The translations under genes were made by a program, and so were the position numbers. 64,000 nucleotides of DNA, from NCBI RefSeq assembly GCF_900155605.1, contig NZ_LT707420.1:918663-982662 (forward strand). The letters are read 5' to 3'. Below, in pieces: positions 17,357-26,100 of this stretch. Source of the DNA: Actinomyces marseillensis. Lineage in GTDB: Bacteria; Actinomycetota; Actinomycetes; Actinomycetales; Actinomycetaceae. How positions within the stretch are numbered: position 1 is the stretch's first letter; each line of letters opens with the position of its first letter. The notes beneath the pieces are model-generated. The model was not told the DNA's origin. It saw only the letters and a list, made by a program, of their open reading frames with translations, and did no database searches.

Positions 17357-17374
17357 TACTGTCTGTAGACAGTA
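17357..17374. promoter_or_regulatory. Perfect palindrome TACTGTCT-GT-AGACAGTA
   Basis: An 18-base perfect inverted repeat with 8-bp arms, about 80 bases upstream of the acetyltransferase at 17456, in a stretch less GC-rich than its surroundings that has no gene. The form suits a TetR- or GntR-type dimer. No such regulator is adjacent; the nearby EamA remnant suggests rearrangement. Function is inferred only from symmetry. Confidence 0.4.
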
Positions 17375-17455
17375 CAGGTGCAGGTTGACGCCCTAGCCTA
17401 AAACCTCAATATCCGCCCATACCTCACCACGAGGTGCCGACGAACAGGGAAGGCC

Positions 17456-18073
17456 ATGCACGTTTACTCTGCACGCCCAGAGCACATCGATAAGCTCGCT
17501 GAAATCGCGGGTGCTGCCTTCGAGAACTACCCTCTTCACACAGCGGTGAAGGGACTACTGGCCGATCCGGAGGAATTCCCCAACTGGATTCGCGATGTCC
17601 ACGCCGTCATGATTCGTGTATTCGCGCGTTATCACACAGTTCTGGTCCTTGAAGACCAGGGTGAAATCCTTGGAGTTGCCCTCCTGAATCATCGACCGCC
17701 CGGGCTGCTTGAATACCTTCGCTATTGCAGGCCGCTCCTGGGCTATATGCGCTTTGATCGCCTTCTGCGTTTCTTTGCCTTTACCGAGGCCGCAGATGCT
17801 GTAGTGCGTCGCGAATCCGATTTCGATTGGTTCCTGACCGTTATTGCCGTCGATCCTTCACGCCAACATCAGGGCATTGGTCGGCGCTTCCTTGAGAAAG
17901 GAATCGAAGGATACGTGCGCTCCCATGGAGGTGGACGCCTCGCATTCATTACCTGCACTCCCACGAATGCGCGCTTCTATTCCTCGGCTGGATACCGAGT
18001 CGTGGGGGAGCACTCGGTTTCTTTAGATGGGAACGATGTTCCCGTGTGGTCTTTTGAGAAGGTCATCGAGTAG
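17456..18073 (+). CDS. GNAT-family N-acetyltransferase
   Basis: A 205-residue acetyltransferase, unrelated in detail to the one at 16432. The signature is VIAVDPSRQHQGIGRRFLEKGIE (acetyl-CoA pyrophosphate loop, Q-X-X-G-I-G) followed by CTPTNARFYSSAGYRVVGEH. The N-terminal half (ENYPLHTAVKGLLADPEEF) is less conserved and would shape substrate choice, which is unknown. ATG follows GGGAAGG. Monocistronic: a palindrome upstream, a strong bidirectional terminator downstream. Confidence 0.88.
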   Translation: MHVYSARPEHIDKLAEIAGAAFENYPLHTAVKGLLADPEEFPNWIRDVHAVMIRVFARYHTVLVLEDQGEILGVALLNHRPPGLLEYLRYCRPLLGYMRFDRLLRFFAFTEAADAVVRRESDFDWFLTVIAVDPSRQHQGIGRRFLEKGIEGYVRSHGGGRLAFITCTPTNARFYSSAGYRVVGEHSVSLDGNDVPVWSFEKVIE

Positions 18074-18130
18074 ATACCTGCTGGCGCGTTCGAACTGGAG
18101 GGAAGAACGCAGCTGAGGTTTCTGCGATGA

Positions 18131-18170
18131 GTTTGGGGGCTTGGTATCACCTGATACCAAGCCCCCAAAC
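18131..18170. terminator. Bidirectional terminator
   Basis: Perfect 19-bp inverted repeat (18131-18149 with 18152-18170, arms beginning GTTTGGGGGCTTGG) between the acetyltransferase and the last gene of the paralogue array on the other strand. Confidence 0.85.
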
Positions 18171-18191
18171 TATCTATCGAGATCTAGCTCG

Positions 18192-20720
18192 TTATTGCTG
18201 GGCAGGTCCCTGCTGTCCCCAGGGATTAGGCTGCTGGCCCTGCTGATTGGGCTGTCCGCCTTGCTGCGGAGGCTGCCACTGCTGGCCCTGCTGGGGCGCG
18301 GCACCATTGGGCTGTTGGCCCCACTGTTGTGTGGGCTGGCCTTGCTGTGGTTGCTGGCCCCATTGCTGTGCGGGTTGCCCCTGCTGCGTGGGCTGACCGG
18401 ACTGGCCGGCGTACTGCCTCCACTGGTCGCCTTGCATACCCTGCTGCTGACCCCACTGCTGTTGGCCTTGTTGGGGAGCAGCGCCGTACTGCTGCTGTCC
18501 CCATTGCTGGCCACCTTGCTGGCCCTGCGGGGGTACGGCACCATTGGGCTGACCCCACTGCTGTGCAGGCTGGCCTTGCTGCGGCCGCTGACCCCACTGA
18601 GGCGCAGGGGCAGGTTGCTGAGCAGGTGCCGGGGGAACGTACGAGGGACCCCACTGTCGGGGAGCAGGAGCATATCCCTGCTGGCCATAGCCGACTCCCT
18701 GCTGCGGGGGCAGAGGCTGGCCCCACTGTTGCGGCGCAGCGGCGGGTTGCTGGCCAGGAAGCGGAACGTAGCTCTGTCGCTGGCTTTGCCTGGTCTGCTG
18801 CGGGGGCAGAGGCTGTCCCCATTGCTGTTGCTGCGGTTGCTGCTGCATGGGGGCTGCGCCGTACTGCGGTTGTTGACCCCACTGCTGGGGAGCTTGCGCG
18901 AGCTGCTGCGAGGCCATGGGCGTGTAACCGGGCTGAGGCTGCTGTACGTGCGGCGCGGGTGCCGGAGCAGGCGCAGGCGTGGGAGCCTGTGGCTGGACCT
19001 GCGGCGTCGGCGCAGGCTGGTACTGCGGAAGCGGTGTAGGCGCCGGAGCGTGCTGAGGCTGAGCCTGAGGCTGTGCCACGGGTGCTTGCGCGCCTTGCTG
19101 AGAGTAAAGCTGCGGTTCTTGTGCCGGTGCCGCTGCCGGTGCCGGACTGGAAACGGGCGTCGAATCGGCCTGATCCTGAGGTTCGGGCTGTGCTTGTTCG
19201 GCCTCATCGTGCTCAGCCGCGGGAACAGTCTCTTCGGCCGGTGCAGTTTCTTCCGCCTGCGCGGCCGCGAAGGCCTCGGTCTTCGGTTCCTGAGCAGCCT
19301 CTTCCGGCTCGCTCACCGCAGGCAGTGCAGATTCTGCCACTGCCGCCGGCTCAACGTCTGGCGCGCCAGCGGGCTCTTCAGCTACAACCGGCTGCTCGGA
19401 CTCTGCTGGTGCGTGACGTGCTTCCGTCTGTGCGGGGAACTGGGCTGCGGCGAATGAGGGAATTCCAGCCTCTGTTTGAGAGGGCTCTGGAGTTTGTTCC
19501 TGCGTCGAGGCCGGAGCATGAGCTGGCTTGTACGCCTGCTGGGTAGGTTGAAGAGGAGTGTGCGGAGCGGACGCCTGAGCGCGAGGAGCTTGAGGAACCT
19601 GCGGTTGGGCAGGCGTCGATGCCGCTGTGGAAGTAGGCGTTGTAGATGCCCCAGAGGGAGCACGAACTCCTCTGACGGGAGTGGCAATAGGCATTGAAGC
19701 TGTGGTGCCGGGCATTGCTCCGGGAGCTGCAGGCGCTGGAGCCGGCTGGGGGGCGCCACCGAGAGGAAGAGCTTCCTGCGACATCGGCGCGGATGCGGTA
19801 GCACCAGACTTCGCGCGCTTGCGATCCTCGCGAGCTTGACGCTTCGCTGCACGTGCTTCTTCGCGTGCCTGTTGGCGCTGAGACTTCGCGGGGGTATCGG
19901 CCTTTCGTGAACGGCCTCGGAGGACAAAGAAGACAATTCCTGCAAGGACAACGAGACCACCAGCGACTGCTGCAGCGATGATCCATGTTGTTGAAGAAAT
20001 TGAGCCAAGGAGAGAGCCTGACTTTGATGCAGAAGCAGTACGGTTACGGTCGGGCGCAGCGGGATCTGTCGGCGCCGGTGTCAAAGGCTCAAATGAGGGA
20101 ACGGGCGTACTGTACTGTGCGGCAACGGTCGCGTTGCCCTGGTAAGCATCCGTCTTCTTGCCGTGGACGGCGACCTTTCCATCGGGCTTATTCCACAGGA
20201 CGATCTGTTCGACGGGGGTGTATTTTGAATCGTCTCGGCGATTGGCCCAGTAGTCGGTGAACTTTGCCCCTGCAGATGCGGAATCAAGGTCAAAAACCAG
20301 CGGGCGGATGCTGATGTAGCCAATATCGCGCGGGCGGCCGAGGAATTCGGTTTCCTGCATCAACTGTTCGCTTGAATAGACAAAGATAAACTCACCCTTG
20401 TCATCAAGCGAATAGTACTTTCCGGCATTTTCGGGGCCTTCGAAAGGCGGGAAGATTGAGCAACGAGTGAAGTTATCACCTTGGGCAAACTCGATGCGAT
20501 AGTCGTTATTCCCATTTGAAAACGACTTGCACTTGCCTTCGTCGATCTGCTTGGTGCGGTCATACACTTCAAGTGCGTGTCCGACGCTTCCCTTGTTGTA
20601 GACACTCAATGTCACCGAGACGGTCAAGTCTGAATCTGCAGCCTGCGCAGTTGTTGCAGTAGGGAGCACCAATGCTCCTGCAAGCACGAGTGTGGCCGCT
20701 GTCGAATACAAACGCTTCAT
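18192..20720 (-). CDS. Array paralogue 8: single-pass membrane protein with ~560-residue Q/P-rich tail
   Basis: 842 residues. A signal peptide ends TTAQAADSD near residue 28. The ectodomain carries the array's cysteine pair (GKC, then 22 residues, then CSIF) and EFIFVYSSEQ, where the paralogues have FTFxS or FxFAAK. One transmembrane helix, WIIAAAVAGGLVVLAGIVFF (about 245-265), is followed by a strongly basic patch (RQQAREEARAAKRQAREDRK), which places the rest inside the cell. The tail is Pro/Ala/Glu-rich to about residue 480, then Gln/Pro/Gly-rich with many QWGQ units to the end. ATG follows AAAGGA. No function known; the tail looks intrinsically disordered and possibly repeat-variable. Confidence 0.7.
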   Translation of the reverse strand: MKRLYSTAATLVLAGALVLPTATTAQAADSDLTVSVTLSVYNKGSVGHALEVYDRTKQIDEGKCKSFSNGNNDYRIEFAQGDNFTRCSIFPPFEGPENAGKYYSLDDKGEFIFVYSSEQLMQETEFLGRPRDIGYISIRPLVFDLDSASAGAKFTDYWANRRDDSKYTPVEQIVLWNKPDGKVAVHGKKTDAYQGNATVAAQYSTPVPSFEPLTPAPTDPAAPDRNRTASASKSGSLLGSISSTTWIIAAAVAGGLVVLAGIVFFVLRGRSRKADTPAKSQRQQAREEARAAKRQAREDRKRAKSGATASAPMSQEALPLGGAPQPAPAPAAPGAMPGTTASMPIATPVRGVRAPSGASTTPTSTAASTPAQPQVPQAPRAQASAPHTPLQPTQQAYKPAHAPASTQEQTPEPSQTEAGIPSFAAAQFPAQTEARHAPAESEQPVVAEEPAGAPDVEPAAVAESALPAVSEPEEAAQEPKTEAFAAAQAEETAPAEETVPAAEHDEAEQAQPEPQDQADSTPVSSPAPAAAPAQEPQLYSQQGAQAPVAQPQAQPQHAPAPTPLPQYQPAPTPQVQPQAPTPAPAPAPAPHVQQPQPGYTPMASQQLAQAPQQWGQQPQYGAAPMQQQPQQQQWGQPLPPQQTRQSQRQSYVPLPGQQPAAAPQQWGQPLPPQQGVGYGQQGYAPAPRQWGPSYVPPAPAQQPAPAPQWGQRPQQGQPAQQWGQPNGAVPPQGQQGGQQWGQQQYGAAPQQGQQQWGQQQGMQGDQWRQYAGQSGQPTQQGQPAQQWGQQPQQGQPTQQWGQQPNGAAPQQGQQWQPPQQGGQPNQQGQQPNPWGQQGPAQQ

Positions 20721-20789
20721 TGAGGCATCCTTTGAAAGTGAATCACGCTATTTCAAGCATATCGAATTGTGTGGGGTGCGCAAAAACAG

Positions 20790-21860
20790 TTATTCCGAGG
20801 GTGGGGCAAAGGGATTTTTCCCCTGCTCTGCCTGTGAATCTTCAGGGAAAAGCTCGCTTTGTGCCGATGAAGACGAGGGCTGCGTGGGTGGCGAATAATC
20901 CTGAACGGAGGGCGCAACAGGCGTATCTTCCACATGGAAATCATCTGAAAGTTTGAAGGGATTTTGCCCGGTGTCTCCCGGAGTTAGCGAGCCGGAGAAA
21001 CCTGTTCCACTTTGGTAACTCAGCGGAACTGCGAAACCTCGCTGCTCGCGTTCCTTTCTCCTGCTGTTTGCGCGCATGATCATGGGAACGCCGATGATGA
21101 AGAAGAAACAGACGACCGGAACCAGAATGATCTTGATAATCGTCCCGATTCCGCGTGGAGGCCGGTAAGGAGTGGGACTGGGGGACGGGGTATAGGGCGT
21201 GATGGAACGGGTGTGTACTACTGCCTTGAGACCAGAAGGAAGTCCGGCGGGAACGACACCGTTCACTTCCTTGCGCTCGATTGCGTGGAAGTCACTGAAG
21301 ATCTGCACGCTTCCCTTCGCTCCGATCAGCGTTTCCGATGTGCTCATCCACTTCGCTTCATCAGCGGAATTATCGTCTTCATCCAGTACCGCTCCGGGGC
21401 TGAGTTCCGAAATGGTCAGGTAGCTCCCCTGCAGGTATGCGTCATGGCGCGTCAGTTTGACGTCACTGGGAAGCCCAAGATTGAGCTCTTCATACTTCAG
21501 GAGTTTTGCGGCAAAAGTAAGGTTTCCTTGGTCATCGATCTCGATGTATGGATTAACAAAACGATTGAACTTTGTTGTAATTCTGCAATCATTCGAGTAA
21601 GTTCCCGCCTCAAAGTGCACTTCGGACCATTCCGTTACCTGGGGTACTGCTTCGCACGCTTTCTGATCGAGACTCTTGGAATAATCGCCGATATAGATTG
21701 AGTAGCTCACACCCGATGTGCCGACAAAGAATTCCTCGGCAAGCTCGACCTCGTTTCGCGCGGCGTGTGCCGGGGAGGCGCCAAGTATCCCGCCGACAAT
21801 GCTCAGCACGCACATGCATGCAAGGAAAAGGGTTTTCGTTTCTCGTCGTAAGACCTGCAA
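20790..21860 (-). CDS. Array paralogue 7: single-pass membrane protein, NPFAPPS tail
   Basis: 356 residues from TTG 21860, chosen because AAGGA lies 7 bases upstream and the signal peptide (TLFLACMCVLSIVGGILG, cleavage near PAHAA) then sits at the N terminus; the longer open frame upstream lacks a ribosome site. The ectodomain has KACEAVPQVTEWSEVHF, the second cysteine 22 residues after the first, then NPYIEIDDQGNLTFAAK, shared almost word for word with paralogues 5 and 6. One helix (about IIKIILVPVVCFFFIIGVPM) is followed by SRRKEREQRGFAVPLSYQ and a Ser/Pro-rich tail ending NPFAPPSE. Confidence 0.68.
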   Translation of the reverse strand: MQVLRRETKTLFLACMCVLSIVGGILGASPAHAARNEVELAEEFFVGTSGVSYSIYIGDYSKSLDQKACEAVPQVTEWSEVHFEAGTYSNDCRITTKFNRFVNPYIEIDDQGNLTFAAKLLKYEELNLGLPSDVKLTRHDAYLQGSYLTISELSPGAVLDEDDNSADEAKWMSTSETLIGAKGSVQIFSDFHAIERKEVNGVVPAGLPSGLKAVVHTRSITPYTPSPSPTPYRPPRGIGTIIKIILVPVVCFFFIIGVPMIMRANSRRKEREQRGFAVPLSYQSGTGFSGSLTPGDTGQNPFKLSDDFHVEDTPVAPSVQDYSPPTQPSSSSAQSELFPEDSQAEQGKNPFAPPSE

Positions 21861-21918
21861 TGGTGATTCCTTGTCTGGTAGTGCCAGATTTCCGAGGCCG
21901 TGCCCCAGCGGCGTGCGT

Positions 21919-22923
21919 TTAGTTCGATGGTGGTGCGTAGGGGTTCGTCGGCCCCTGAGTTGAAGAAAGGGGCTCAACGGCTGAAGGAGTTGAGTGCTCG
22001 GCAGAAGGAACAGAAACCTCGTCAGCTGAAAGAGCGAAGGGATTCTTCGTCTGCGAAGCGGAAGTAGGCATACTCGGCTGATATGCGGTGGGGATGACGA
22101 AGCCACTGCTCTCTCGCTTGCGGCGCTTCTTATTCGCCCTCCTCACCAGGTAAATCGTCCCAAACACAACAACAATGGGACCGAACATGAAGTACTTACC
22201 AATAGAACTTGTGAGGAGGGATGGGGTAGGAAGAGCGCCGGTGGCACGCCACGTAGGGCTTGGGGAAGAAGAGGGCTGGAGCGCTTCAAGACTGGTCGGC
22301 ATGTCGGCAGCAGCTATGCCCTTGTACTCTTGGCGTTCTTGGGTGTGGAAATAATCATTTTGCTCGAGAGTTCCCTCTGCTCCAAGGACTCGAGCTGATG
22401 CATTTTCCCAGGTAACAGTGTCGGAGTATTCGCTTCGATCGAGACTAGCGCCCGGGGTTGCCTTTGTTCCCCGGAAATAAGTACCGCTCAGAGAAAAACG
22501 GCGGGAGGTAACCGAGGCATCATTTGGAAAAGTGAGCCCCAGATCGTCAAGAGTGACTTGCTTTGCAGCAAAAGTAACGTTTCCGTTGCTATCGACGCCG
22601 ATATAAGGATTGACGTGACGATTGAAGTCCGTCGTGATCTCACAACGGCTGTAGTACTTACTTGTCGAAAAATCGACGATTGACCACTCCTGGACAAATG
22701 GCAGCGCAGTACACGTGTCCTCAGTGATGGTCTGAGATTCGTCGGTCACAGTGACCCTGTATTGAGTGCGACCATCGCGCTCAATACGAACGTCCTCGTT
22801 GATTCTGATGTCTTTGTCCAAGGCATGTGCAGGCTGAGCCCCAGCGATGGGGAGAAAAAGAGTCAGCGCACAGGCGCATGCAAGGACAGGGGCGTGTGTG
22901 TGTCGATGAAGTGGCAGGTGCAT
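21919..22923 (-). CDS. Array paralogue 6: single-pass membrane protein, NPYAPPS tail
   Basis: 334 residues. Signal peptide VLACACALTLFLPIAGA with cleavage near PAHALD. The ectodomain reads TITEDTCTALPFVQEWS, a second Cys 22 residues on, then NPYIGVDSNGNVTFAAK and DTVTWENA. A single helix (about KYFMFGPIVVVFGTIYLV) is followed by RRANKKRRKRESSGFVIPTAYQ and ends NPYAPPSN. The juxtamembrane RRK-x-RE-x-x-GF pattern and the last motif are shared with paralogue 7. ATG 22923 follows AAAGGAG. Function unknown. Confidence 0.72.
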   Translation of the reverse strand: MHLPLHRHTHAPVLACACALTLFLPIAGAQPAHALDKDIRINEDVRIERDGRTQYRVTVTDESQTITEDTCTALPFVQEWSIVDFSTSKYYSRCEITTDFNRHVNPYIGVDSNGNVTFAAKQVTLDDLGLTFPNDASVTSRRFSLSGTYFRGTKATPGASLDRSEYSDTVTWENASARVLGAEGTLEQNDYFHTQERQEYKGIAAADMPTSLEALQPSSSPSPTWRATGALPTPSLLTSSIGKYFMFGPIVVVFGTIYLVRRANKKRRKRESSGFVIPTAYQPSMPTSASQTKNPFALSADEVSVPSAEHSTPSAVEPLSSTQGPTNPYAPPSN

Positions 22924-22980
22924 GCATGACTCCTTTGAGTGAGGTGGCCGTGAAGCGGCTGCGTCTCAGTGTGAAGAATA

Positions 22981-24030
22981 CTAGTTTGTCGGGGGAGCGA
23001 AGCGGCTTCGCGGGGAAGACGAAGGATCGTCTGGCGTAACACCGCTTTGCGCGGAAGACTCCGGTGGAGAAGGGATTCTCTCTTCGGGAGGAAGAACGAA
23101 GGGGGAACGAGGCGAAGCTCTTCCCTCCGCGTGGTCATCGCTGAGCTCCTCATCGACTTTTGCTTCGGTTTGACGATGGGATATTTGAGCGTCCTGCCGC
23201 TGTTTTGCATTCCATATTGAGTACACGCCGAAGGCTGCGAAGACGAATACGCTGAGCCCCATGATCTTTCTGATGAGAGCATCACCGTCGATGTCTACCA
23301 GTGGTGTATGCGTTGGCGGAACCGAAGAGGAACGCGGTGTGCTTGTGGTGCGTGGTGTAGCTTGCGTACTTCGCGATGGAGCGGCTACTACTTCAAGGTC
23401 TGTCGGAAGCTCGTCAGGCGCGACTTCCGGCATTGAAACGCGCCTGGTTGATCGGAAATCGCTTGTAGGCGAAAAAGTACCAACAGCCGCAAGGGAAGAG
23501 CCAAGATCGCCACTCCACTGGACATGCATGCTGTTTCGCGGCCCGTTACTCACAGTGCCACCGGGACTCATTTTTGAGATCTTTAGGCTGATCCCCGCGA
23601 AGCTGAGATCTCGAGTGAGATAGGACGTGCCCTCCGGGAAGGAAACCTTGAAATCCTCAAAGCGAAGGGGACGCGTGACAAAAGTAAAAGCTCCATCCTC
23701 ACTGGCCTCCACATAAGGGTTGTTTAACGTGAAGAAACTCGCCTTGATCGAACACGTCTTGCGCTGTGGATCAGTGGAATAGCTGGTCTGGGCATTATTC
23801 CGCGCTTGAGGAAGAGCCTTGCAGCTATCCTCCGTGATCGTCCCCGAGAAGTCAAAAACCCACAGTTCGTACGACAACAACCCCATATCGTAGAAAACGA
23901 ACGACTCGTGGATCGTCACGCGATTATTCACGGCATGCGCAGGAGCCCCTTGGAAAAGCAGAAGAAAAGCTCCCGCGCACACGCAACTCAGGACACAAGC
24001 AAGCAATCGCCTCGGCAATGAAAAAGCCAC
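22981..24030 (-). CDS. Array paralogue 5: single-pass membrane protein
   Basis: About 349 residues from GTG 24030 (GGGAG five to six bases upstream); TTG 24042, three bases after the preceding stop, is the alternative. Signal peptide LLACVLSCVCAGAFLLLFQG with cleavage near PAHAVN. The ectodomain has TITEDSCKALPQARNN, the second Cys after 22 residues, NNPYVEASEDGAFTFVTR and SKMSPGGTVS. One helix (IMGLSVFVFAAFGVYSIW) is followed by a polar Ser/Pro/Glu tail ending SRFAPPTN, a variant of the NPFAPPS ending. Tightly spaced after paralogue 4, so cotranscribed. Confidence 0.7.
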   Translation of the reverse strand: MAFSLPRRLLACVLSCVCAGAFLLLFQGAPAHAVNNRVTIHESFVFYDMGLLSYELWVFDFSGTITEDSCKALPQARNNAQTSYSTDPQRKTCSIKASFFTLNNPYVEASEDGAFTFVTRPLRFEDFKVSFPEGTSYLTRDLSFAGISLKISKMSPGGTVSNGPRNSMHVQWSGDLGSSLAAVGTFSPTSDFRSTRRVSMPEVAPDELPTDLEVVAAPSRSTQATPRTTSTPRSSSVPPTHTPLVDIDGDALIRKIMGLSVFVFAAFGVYSIWNAKQRQDAQISHRQTEAKVDEELSDDHAEGRASPRSPFVLPPEERIPSPPESSAQSGVTPDDPSSSPRSRFAPPTN

Positions 24031-24045
24031 GTACGCTCCCAATGC

Positions 24046-24891
24046 CTACTGGCCCAAGCCAGGGGAGGGGAGGGGAAGCGGAGGAGAAGGGCGCGAGCGC
24101 TTACGAGCCGAGCGCGCAAGTATCGCGATGCTAACAATCAAGATCACCATCGACGAGATGAGTAACTTCGAGCTCGGGCATGAACACGTCTCACGATCTC
24201 CGGGATAAGGTAGCGCTCCCGTCGCTGGAGTGAAAGGAGTGCTCGTCGTCGAGGGCCTCGCCGGAATATCCTCGAGGCCAGAAGGAAGCTCGACGGGGGC
24301 GATTCCTTGATACTCAACGCGATTAGTCGTGCGGAAATCTTCCGCTTTCTCGATGGTTCCCGCGACGCCAACGATCTGAGGAACATCGTCCTTCCACGTA
24401 ATAAAGCCCTTGACGCTATCGCTAACTTTTCCTCCGGGACTCATCTGTGAAAGTTGACCGGTATCAGCGCTGAAGTGGAACTCGTGCTCTGTTAGGGAAG
24501 TTCCCGCGGGAAAAGTGATGTTGAGGTCCGACAATTGGATGCTCTTTGCCGCGAAGACAAAGTTCCCTTCTTGGTCAGTGCCAACATAGGGGTTCTTGTC
24601 GCGCGTGTATTCCGTAGCGATCTGGCAGTTGCTTGCCGCTGGCGCAGCTTTAAAGTGCACCTCTGACCACTCGATGACCTGGGAGAGGGAGTTGCACGTG
24701 TCCAGAGTGATGGTCTTCGTTAAGTCGACAATCTTCAAGCGGTACGTGATTGATCCCGAGGCTGAGAGCGAATACTGCTCCTCGATCTGAACGCCCTGAT
24801 CTTGAGCGTGGGCGGGCGTCGCGCTCAGTGCAGCGGTAAGAGTGAGCGCGCAAGCGAGGGAGGCGGCACGCTTCAGTAGAGAGAGCGTCAT
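24046..24891 (-). CDS. Array paralogue 4: single-pass membrane protein, short tail
   Basis: 281 residues. Signal peptide LACALTLTAALSATPAHAQD. The ectodomain carries TITLDTCNSLSQVIEWSEVHF, where the stretch around EWSEVHF is identical in paralogue 7, then a second Cys after 22 residues, KNPYVGTDQEGNFVFAAK, QMSPGGKVSD and FITWKDD. Additional cysteines (ETCSCPSS) stand just outside the helix (LLISSMVILIVSIAILA). The tail is only ~20 residues, basic then proline-rich, with no NPFAPPS motif. ATG 24891 follows AAGGA. Confidence 0.7.
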   Translation of the reverse strand: MTLSLLKRAASLACALTLTAALSATPAHAQDQGVQIEEQYSLSASGSITYRLKIVDLTKTITLDTCNSLSQVIEWSEVHFKAAPAASNCQIATEYTRDKNPYVGTDQEGNFVFAAKSIQLSDLNITFPAGTSLTEHEFHFSADTGQLSQMSPGGKVSDSVKGFITWKDDVPQIVGVAGTIEKAEDFRTTNRVEYQGIAPVELPSGLEDIPARPSTTSTPFTPATGALPYPGDRETCSCPSSKLLISSMVILIVSIAILARSARKRSRPSPPLPLPSPGLGQ

Positions 24892-25033
24892 CAGGATTCC
24901 TTCTGTTCAGCAGTTGATTTCCGAGGCCGGAGCGGGCTTGGTGCGTCTGTGAAGTGAGGGAGCGGTGGAGAAGACAGTGGGGCGAACGCTTCGACCGCGC
25001 TCGCCCCACCGGCTGTTCAGGTTTGAGAGCTAC

Positions 25034-25966
25034 TCAGGCCTGAGGGTACTGTCCGGGCTGCTGTCCCTGATCAGGGTATTGACCCGGCTGCTGCGGGTAC
25101 TGCTCAGCCTGCGGGTACTGTGCGGGCTGTTGCGGGTACTGACCCTGCTGCGGGTACTGCGCCGGATCCACAGGAGCCTGGCCGGTCGGAGCGGGGTACT
25201 GTCCGGGCTGAGGCATCGCACCGGGGTAGGTGCCGGGGTATGCGCCGGGTGCGCCCATGGGCTGCGCCTGAGTCTTCTTGCGGTTGCTCATCACGACGAA
25301 GAACACGATGCCGCCGATGACGACAACGGCCAGAATGCCAAGAAGAACCCACTTCATACTTGAAGACGAAGATGAGGAAGAAGAAGTGCTGCTCCTATCG
25401 GAGGAGGTATCCGAAGAAGACTTGCCAGATGCTGCACCTGAACCATCGGTGGTGCCCTTAACGGAAACGTTATCGCTCACGTCGGTCCACGTGACCGTTC
25501 CGGTCGCCTTGTCAATGGTGCCGCCGTTGTCTGCAGTTGTGGGGACCATGCCGCCTGAGAACTTTGCGGTGACCTTCTGCATTGTGATGCCGGGCATCAC
25601 TGATGACAGGCGCGAGACAGCAGTCTCTGTCTGGGAGGTGAAAGTAAAGTCCTTGCCGCTGATGTCAAGGACCTGCGAAATCTCGCTGCTCTTAAAGGAC
25701 TGGCTGACATCGCAGATGTGGGAAGAACCGCTGGTGCGGAAAGCCGTGGTTGCTCCGGCAGTCTTCGCACTCTTGCACATGGACTCCGAGATCAGAGTAC
25801 CGCTGGTGTCGATCATGCTCAGGGTGTAGCTTCCCGATGTGGTCGAGGTGAATTCGTAGGTTTCTTCGAGGTCAATGCTCGGAGCTGCAATAGCTGAACC
25901 GGTCACCATGGCAAAGGTGCCAGCAAGCGCCAGAGTTCCGATGACTCCAAGAGAGCGTCGCTTCAT
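25034..25966 (-). CDS. Array paralogue 3: single-pass membrane protein, QYPQ-repeat tail
   Basis: 310 residues from ATG 25966, which follows GAAGGAAC; an upstream in-frame ATG lies beyond the conserved promoter and is rejected. Signal peptide LGVIGTLALAGTFAMVTGSA. The ectodomain has ISESMCKSAKTAGATTAF, a second Cys 20 residues after the first, KDFTFTSQTE and KFSGGMVPTTADNGG followed by TGTVTWTD, a pattern that resembles the actinobacterial LppM-type domain. A Ser-rich linker (about 30 residues) leads to one helix (MKWVLLGILAVVVIGGIVFF). The tail repeats QYPQQPAQYPQ-like units. Own promoter upstream. Confidence 0.72.
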   Translation of the reverse strand: MKRRSLGVIGTLALAGTFAMVTGSAIAAPSIDLEETYEFTSTTSGSYTLSMIDTSGTLISESMCKSAKTAGATTAFRTSGSSHICDVSQSFKSSEISQVLDISGKDFTFTSQTETAVSRLSSVMPGITMQKVTAKFSGGMVPTTADNGGTIDKATGTVTWTDVSDNVSVKGTTDGSGAASGKSSSDTSSDRSSTSSSSSSSSSMKWVLLGILAVVVIGGIVFFVVMSNRKKTQAQPMGAPGAYPGTYPGAMPQPGQYPAPTGQAPVDPAQYPQQGQYPQQPAQYPQAEQYPQQPGQYPDQGQQPGQYPQA

Positions 25967-26100
25967 GAGTGTTCCTTCTCGGTATATGAGGACAGACAAA
26001 CAAAAGAATAGGCACAATCGTCTCGGCTGACGAATTGTGTATCGTTTAAATTACAGAATGCTGAGCGTTTGCTGAATGTGTAGCTTGGGGGTTAGCCCTG
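25957..26100. repeat. Direct repeat copy A (upstream of paralogue 3)
   Basis: About 144 bases covering the start of paralogue 3, the 125-base intergenic region and the end of paralogue 2. It aligns without gaps to 26922-27065 (offset 965). In the intergenic part only 8 of 125 positions differ by my count, while the flanking coding regions differ far more. Confidence 0.85.
26005..26033 (-). promoter_or_regulatory. Promoter of paralogue 3
   Basis: On the minus strand: TCGTCA, a 17-base spacer, TATTCT. The same two hexamers with the same spacing recur upstream of paralogues 2 and 1. The transcription start would fall about 30 bases before the ribosome site. Assigned as a promoter from spacing and conservation. 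Confidence 0.6.

Noticed and set aside
17036-17368. 110-codon plus-strand frame in the gap after the acetyltransferase
   Set aside because: It is opposite the EamA remnant, lacks a ribosome site and shows no recognisable features.
18192-19060. Possible CRISPR-like or tandem DNA repeat
   Set aside because: The repetition follows codons of a Q/P/W/G-rich protein in frame, with no constant repeat plus unique spacer structure.
18141-19457. 438-codon Leu/Arg-rich plus-strand frame
   Set aside because: Antisense of the QWGQ repeat region; the leucine and arginine runs are the complement of CAG/CAA-rich repeats.
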